A stretch of 9,178 bases of DNA from Gemmatimonadota bacterium (GTDB taxonomy: Bacteria; Gemmatimonadota; Gemmatimonadetes; Longimicrobiales; Gaopeijiaceae). The stretch's first letter is position 1. Each line of letters opens with the position of its first letter. Of this stretch, positions 5,270 to 9,178 are shown piece after piece. Position numbers and translations under genes: made by a program. The stretch covers positions 1 to 9,178 of the forward strand of contig WGEM01000179.1 of assembly GCA_015492755.1 (NCBI GenBank), read 5' to 3'. The notes beneath the pieces are model-generated. The model had not been told where the DNA came from, searched no databases, and saw only the letters and a program-made list of their open reading frames with translations.

Positions 5270-6643
5270 GTGATTCCGGCGCGCATCATCGAGCGCAAGC
5301 GCGAGGGCGAGGCCGTCGAGGCCGGCGCGCTACGGGGGTTTCTGCACGCCTATCTCCGGGGGGAGGTCCCGGACTACCAGATGGCAGCCTTCCTCATGGC
5401 GGTGTACTTCCGGGGCCTCGACGAGACGGAGACCGATACGCTCGTCTCCTGCATGCTGGAGTCGGGTGAGGTCCTGGACCTCTCGTACCTGGACGCGCCG
5501 AGGGTGGACAAGCACTCCACCGGCGGTGTGGGGGACAAGATCTCCCTGGTGCTGGCGCCGCTGGTGGCCTCGCTGGGTGTGTACGTACCCATGATGTCGG
5601 GGCGGGGGTTGGGCCATACCACCGGCACCCTGGACAAACTCGAGGCGATCCCGGGATTCCGCACGGCGCTCACGCTGGATGAGTTCCGGAGCGTGCTGGA
5701 GCGTGTAGGCTGCGCCATGATCGGCCAGACGGCGGAGATCGCGCCGTTGGACCGACGGCTCTATGCGCTTCGGGACGTCACCGGGACCGTTCCGGTCCGC
5801 GCCCTCATCGCCGCAAGCATCATGAGCAAGAAGCTGGCGGAAGGCCTCACCGGACTCGTCCTGGACGTGAAGGTGGGAGAGGGCGCCTTCATGCCGGAAG
5901 AGGATCGGGCGCTCGCTCTGGCCCGCGAGATGGTGCGCATCGGTACTGCGCGGCGCCTGCCCACGGTGGCCCTCCTCACGGCCATGGACCGCCCTCTGGG
6001 GTGTGCGGTGGGGAACGGGCTGGAGACGGCGGAGGCCATCCGGTGTCTGCAGGGGGAAGGCCCGGAAGATCTCCGAGCGCTGGTCCTCCTCGAGGCTGCG
6101 GAGATGCTTCTCCTGGCGGAGGGCGCGCAGGACGACGACCCAGAAAGACGTGCGGACGCCCTGGCGAGGGCCGGAGATGCGCTGGACGGAGGAGCCGCGC
6201 TTGAACGGTTCGTACGTCTGGTGGAAGCCCAGGGCGGTGATCCCGCCATCGTGGACGACCCGGACCGGCTCAGGAGCGCCCCCGTCCGGCGGGTGGTGGA
6301 GGCCACGTGCTCCGGCGTGGTGCGCCGCGTACGGCCGCGCCTGCTGGGGGAGGCGGTGGTGGAGCTGGGGGGAGGCCGGCGCCGCATGGACGATCCCATC
6401 GATCCGCGCGTAGGCTTCGAGCTCCAGGTACGCCCCGGCGACGCGGTGGCGGTGGGCGCTCCGCTCTGCACCGTCCACGCCGCCTCCGAGGCGGATGCCG
6501 ATCTCGCGGAAGCGCGGGTGAGGTCCGCCATCCAGGTGGCCGACGAGGGAGCGGAGGGACTCCGCCCCCTCGTCTCCCACCGGGTGGACGCGTCGGGTGT
6601 ACGGGTACTCGGTGACCGGGAGGGGGTCGCTACCGCCGGATGA
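5270..6643 (+). CDS. deoA: Pyrimidine-nucleoside / thymidine phosphorylase
   Basis: This cytoplasmic salvage enzyme splits thymidine (and, in Pdp-type enzymes, uridine) with phosphate into base and (deoxy)ribose-1-phosphate. At 457 residues it is slightly longer than the usual 430-440. The N-terminus MIPARIIERKREGEAV aligns with the family. KHSTGGVGDK (81-90) binds phosphate, and SGRGLGHTTGTLDKLE (110-125) is the family signature with one change: Thr118 where Gly or Ala is usual. YALRD (165-169, Arg168), SIMSKK (183-188, Ser183 and Lys187) and LVLDVKVGEGAFM (196-208) complete the active site. The middle shows GNGLETAEAIRCLQGEGPEDL, and the C-terminal barrel-hammerhead domain (about 345-440) is intact. 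The start is GTG 5270, 4 bases after the YtxH stop, with no clear Shine-Dalgarno, suggesting coupled translation. Sequence alone does not settle deoA versus pdp specificity. The 3' end overlaps the PBP1A gene by 14 bases, tail to tail. Confidence 0.93.
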   Translation: MIPARIIERKREGEAVEAGALRGFLHAYLRGEVPDYQMAAFLMAVYFRGLDETETDTLVSCMLESGEVLDLSYLDAPRVDKHSTGGVGDKISLVLAPLVASLGVYVPMMSGRGLGHTTGTLDKLEAIPGFRTALTLDEFRSVLERVGCAMIGQTAEIAPLDRRLYALRDVTGTVPVRALIAASIMSKKLAEGLTGLVLDVKVGEGAFMPEEDRALALAREMVRIGTARRLPTVALLTAMDRPLGCAVGNGLETAEAIRCLQGEGPEDLRALVLLEAAEMLLLAEGAQDDDPERRADALARAGDALDGGAALERFVRLVEAQGGDPAIVDDPDRLRSAPVRRVVEATCSGVVRRVRPRLLGEAVVELGGGRRRMDDPIDPRVGFELQVRPGDAVAVGAPLCTVHAASEADADLAEARVRSAIQVADEGAEGLRPLVSHRVDASGVRVLGDREGVATAG

Positions 6644-8831
6644 TCCGCGGGACCCGGAACCGGCGATTCGACCGGTCGCAGAACTCCGTGGGCTCCGTAC
6701 CAGGGATGTAGTACTCCAGGTAGCGGTCCTCTTCCGGACACCACCGCGAGGCCAACTTCCCGGTCTTCCGGTCCACCAGCACCGCTCTGAGGCCCGGCAG
6801 GAGCGGCCACCGCTCGGGAACGGGGAGGAGGGGAAGCTGGTCCGGCACGCCCGCCTCCTCGTCGCCCTCCACGCCGTAGTACACCCGTCGCATGAAGGTG
6901 CCCCACACCGGAGCGGCCAGCCCCCCGCCGGTGGCCTGGCGCTTCCCGGGACCCAGCTCGAAGATGGGGACCGGCGTGTCCATTCCGAACCAGACCGTGG
7001 CCAGGAGGTTCGGCGTGAACCCGGTGAACCAGACGTCCGTCCCGTCGTTGGTGGTTCCGGTCTTTCCGGCAGCGGGCACCTCCGGCGGCAGGCCTGCCCG
7101 CACCCGGATGGCGTTGTACCCGGTGCCGCGGGTCACGACGTCTTCCAGCATCGACACCATGATCCTCGCCACCAGGGAATCCAGAACCTGCGTGCGCTCG
7201 GGCTGAGGCGCCCAGAGCACGTTGCCGTCGGCGTCCTCCACCCGGAGGATCGGGAAGGGGGTCACCTTGGCGCCCAGGTTGGGAAAGGCGGAATATGCCT
7301 CCGCCACCTGGATGGGAATGACCTCCGCGGCGCCGATGGTGGTGGAGGGGAAGCGCTCGATCTCGGTGCGGATTCCCATGCGGCGCGCCGTCTGGGCCAC
7401 CGTTTCGATGCCCACCTCCTCCCAGCCCAGCTTGATGGCGATCATGTTGGTGGAGGTGTAGAGGCCCTCTCGGATGGTCATGGGGCCCTTGAAGACGTTG
7501 CCGAAGTTCGAGGGACGCCAGTCCTCTCCGCTTACCTGCGGATAGACCACCGGCGCGTCCACGATGACGTGCGACGCCGGAATGCCGCTGGCGATGGCGG
7601 CGGTGTAGACGAACGGCTTGAAGGACGAACCCGCCTGTCGGCGCGCCAGGCGCACCCGGTCGAACTTGGATTGCTCGTAGTCACGCCCTCCGATGTAGGC
7701 CAGCACATGTCCCGTGGCCGGATCCAGCGCCACGAACGCCCCCTGCAGATAGGGTGTGGAGCCGGGGAAGCTCTCCACGGTGTCGAAGGCTTCGTACCGG
7801 GGGTGCTTGAAGTGGGCCGTGTCGCCCTCGATGGCCGCCCACCCCTCCTCCATGGCGCGGCGCGCCAGGCGCTGCATCTCCACGTCCAGTGTGGTATAGA
7901 CCCGCAGCCCTCTCCGGTAGATCTCCTGCCCGAAGCGGTCCTGGAGGATCTGGCGGACCCATTCCTCGAAGTATGGCGCCACCGATTCCGTGGTACGCTC
8001 CGGCTCCCGTTCCGGGAGCGGGTAGCGCTTCCAACGCTCCGCCTCCTCGGGCGTGAGATAACCCTGCTCCGCCATCCGCGTCAGCACGAGGTCGCGCCGG
8101 CGCTTCGCGCGGTCCGGGTGGCGGAAGGGATCATAGCGGGCAGGAACGTTCAGGATGGCCGCCAGGAGCGCCGCCTCCGCCACATTCACCTCGGTGATGT
8201 CTTTGCCGAGATAGTTTCGCGCGGCATTCTGGAAACCGTACCCGCGCCCCATGTACACCTCGTTCAGGTACGCTTCCAGGATCTGGTCCTTCGTGTAGGA
8301 CCGCTCCAGGTCCAGCGCCACCTGGACCTCCTTCAGCTTGCGAATGATCCGGCGCTCGAAACCGATCTCGTCGAAGAGGTTCCGGGCGAGCTGCTGCGTG
8401 ATGGTGCTCCCGCCGCCCAGATTGCGGAAGGTGAGCACGCCGAACGCGGCTCGAGCGATGCCGCGGGGGTCGAAGCCGTGGTGCTGGTAGAAACGTTTGT
8501 CCTCGATGGCCACCACCGCCTGTGGCACGTATTCCGGAAGGGCGTGAATGGACACGGGAGTGCGGCGTTCGTAGCCCAGCTCCCCGATGAGCCGGCCGTC
8601 GTGGCTCAGGATCTTGCTGGTCTGCTCGTGCTCGAAGGTCCGGATCTGGGCGATGGAGGGGCAGGCGTCCCCGGCGCAGAGGTTCTGCCACATGCCCCAC
8701 CCGGCCCCCGCGCCACCGGCGGTGAGGAAGAGCGCCGCCAGGACCAGTGTACGCCACGAGAGGCGAAGCAGGCTGAGGCGCTTCCTCGGCTCGGCGGGTG
8801 ATCCGGGCGTGTTCGGCTGGGCTCGTACCAT
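6630..8831 (-). CDS. mrcA: Class A penicillin-binding protein 1A (bifunctional transglycosylase/transpeptidase)
   Basis: PBP1A polymerises lipid II and cross-links the peptides at the periplasmic face. From ATG 8831 it is 733 residues. After a short basic cytoplasmic tail there is one membrane helix (about 28-48). The GT51 domain shows AIEDKRFYQHHGFD (108-121, Glu110), GGSTITQQLARN (140-151), RKLKE (164-168, Glu168), then ILEAYLNEVYMGRGYGFQNAA (184-204) and ALLAAI (221-226). The transpeptidase has SSFK (402-405, nucleophile Ser402), STN (460-462) and KTGTT (590-594). All catalytic residues are intact. It is shorter than E. coli PBP1a (850). Cys52, Cys57, Cys698 and Cys718 could make periplasmic disulfides. 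The start is uncertain: ATG 8870 adds 13 residues that include rare codons (AGA, CCA, CCT), so 8831 is preferred; neither has a clear ribosome binding site. An ATG at 9158 would lie upstream of the predicted sigma-54 promoter and is unlikely. Confidence 0.95.
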   Translation of the reverse strand: MVRAQPNTPGSPAEPRKRLSLLRLSWRTLVLAALFLTAGGAGAGWGMWQNLCAGDACPSIAQIRTFEHEQTSKILSHDGRLIGELGYERRTPVSIHALPEYVPQAVVAIEDKRFYQHHGFDPRGIARAAFGVLTFRNLGGGSTITQQLARNLFDEIGFERRIIRKLKEVQVALDLERSYTKDQILEAYLNEVYMGRGYGFQNAARNYLGKDITEVNVAEAALLAAILNVPARYDPFRHPDRAKRRRDLVLTRMAEQGYLTPEEAERWKRYPLPEREPERTTESVAPYFEEWVRQILQDRFGQEIYRRGLRVYTTLDVEMQRLARRAMEEGWAAIEGDTAHFKHPRYEAFDTVESFPGSTPYLQGAFVALDPATGHVLAYIGGRDYEQSKFDRVRLARRQAGSSFKPFVYTAAIASGIPASHVIVDAPVVYPQVSGEDWRPSNFGNVFKGPMTIREGLYTSTNMIAIKLGWEEVGIETVAQTARRMGIRTEIERFPSTTIGAAEVIPIQVAEAYSAFPNLGAKVTPFPILRVEDADGNVLWAPQPERTQVLDSLVARIMVSMLEDVVTRGTGYNAIRVRAGLPPEVPAAGKTGTTNDGTDVWFTGFTPNLLATVWFGMDTPVPIFELGPGKRQATGGGLAAPVWGTFMRRVYYGVEGDEEAGVPDQLPLLPVPERWPLLPGLRAVLVDRKTGKLASRWCPEEDRYLEYYIPGTEPTEFCDRSNRRFRVPRIIRR

Positions 8832-8924
8832 AGGATGTGGGTCGATCCGTCTCGACGTGTTCACGTTCATCAACCGAACGGAACCGCGCACGCACGCGGC
8901 CGCTCGCAGGTTGCTACCACGGAA

Positions 8925-8940
8925 TGCAAGGCGAGTGCCA
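8925..8940 (-). promoter_or_regulatory. Sigma-54 (RpoN) -24/-12 promoter of PBP1A
   Basis: The minus strand reads TGGCACTCGCCTTGCA. It matches the consensus TGGCAC(G/A)NNNNTTGCW at 15 of 16 positions, with the essential GG and GC exactly 10 bases apart. Counting from GC as -13/-12, transcription would start at about 8914 (a G), in the correct orientation and upstream of both plausible PBP1A start codons. Sigma-54 promoters need an AAA+ activator bound upstream, and a good candidate site lies at 8985-9014. Confidence 0.7.
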
Positions 8941-8984
8941 CGGGGAAGAGGCTCCCCCCTCCGGGGGCGGCCTGCGCCGGGCAT

Positions 8985-9014
8985 ACGCATTCCACACGAT
9001 CGTGGGGAATGCGT
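8985..9014. promoter_or_regulatory. 30-bp palindrome, candidate activator (UAS) site
   Basis: The arms ACGCATTCC (8985-8993) and GGAATGCGT (9006-9014) are perfect reverse complements. The core CACGATCGTG (8995-9004) is itself a perfect palindrome in register with them. Overall 14 of 15 base pairs match. The centre lies about 85 bases upstream of the predicted sigma-54 start, in the usual range for an enhancer-binding protein. It lacks a U-run on either side, so a terminator is unlikely. Confidence 0.65.
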
Positions 9015-9178
9015 CAGGTTCGTCCTTGACTTTGACGCAGAGGCCCCCTCAATTTGTGCCCCGCCGGGCCAGGTCCCGGCGCGCTGGTACGGCTCCCCGG
9101 GTTGTGGCGTTCGGACCTGCAGGGCCAGGGGAAACGGGAGCCCCGGGCGTTCCGCCAACCCGGAGTTGAGCTGTTGAC

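Larger units (their letters stand above)
8832..9178. other. 347-base upstream region of PBP1A, no gene seen
   Basis: No protein-like reading frame is seen on either strand; the open frames here lack family motifs. In minus-strand order towards the gene, it contains an inverted GCGTCA/TGACGC pair (9011-9016 and 9033-9038), a 30-bp palindrome (8985-9014), a short CCCCC/GGGGG hairpin (8955-8959 with 8963-8967) and a sigma-54 promoter (8925-8940). The predicted leader is about 80 bases to ATG 8831. Nothing recognisable lies in 9039-9178. Confidence 0.6.

Noticed and set aside
5330..6580. Long minus-strand open frame opposite deoA
   Set aside because: Antisense shadow; the plus strand carries the phosphorylase signatures.
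6597..8801. 734-codon open frame on the plus strand
   Set aside because: Wholly antisense to PBP1A, His/Gly/Arg/Leu-rich, no family features; the minus strand has every GT51 and transpeptidase motif.
8955..8967. CCCCC/GGGGG hairpin as a terminator
   Set aside because: The stem is short with a 3-base loop and no T-run follows on either strand.
8837..9169. Possible small plus-strand gene upstream of PBP1A
   Set aside because: Arg/Ala/Gly/Pro-rich with no ribosome site or motif, and it covers the promoter and palindrome.

Overview
The window is very GC-rich, densely packed and Gram-negative in character: it has lipoprotein signals, a periplasmic-type MltG and a bifunctional PBP1A. The gene mix (a CRTAC1/FG-GAP lipoprotein, a YtxH protein, a V4R-domain protein, a pyrimidine-nucleoside phosphorylase) and the strong GC codon bias would fit Gemmatimonadota or a neighbouring phylum. 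That placement is an inference from style and content, not from a marker gene.

Layout from left to right. (1) 2-1093, minus: N-terminal third of a secreted FG-GAP/VCBS (CRTAC1-like) lipoprotein that runs off the left edge. (2) 1292-2266, plus: a lipoprotein that looks like a divergent SGNH/GDSL hydrolase, divergent from gene 1. (3) 4894 down to 2214, minus: a compact four-gene operon, V4R-domain protein > ruvX > mltG > thiE, in which every junction overlaps (8, 4 and 4 bases). (4) 5020-6643, plus: a small YtxH membrane protein followed 4 bases later by deoA/pdp. (5) 8831 (or 8870) down to 6630, minus: a class A penicillin-binding protein (PBP1A), with a 347-base upstream region that reaches the right edge. 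Both convergent gene pairs overlap tail to tail (2214-2266 and 6630-6643), so there is no room for ordinary terminators between them.

Theme: two cell-wall enzymes are present, the MltG transglycosylase that releases new glycan strands and the PBP1A synthase that makes them. Housekeeping genes lie around them (RuvX for rRNA/DNA processing, ThiE for thiamine, DeoA for pyrimidine salvage).

The most notable non-coding signals are upstream of PBP1A: a textbook sigma-54 (-24/-12) promoter at 8925-8940, and a 30-bp near-perfect palindrome at 8985-9014 centred about 85 bases upstream of the predicted transcription start, where an enhancer-binding activator would be expected to bind. A second oddity is ruvX, which has no ATG, GTG or TTG between an in-frame stop and its first catalytic motif, so it must use a rare start codon (CTG or ATC) or carry a base change. 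An 8-bp-arm inverted repeat sits between the divergent V4R and YtxH genes. I saw no RNA genes, CRISPR arrays, insertion sequences or clear foreign DNA, and no wholly new multi-gene system.
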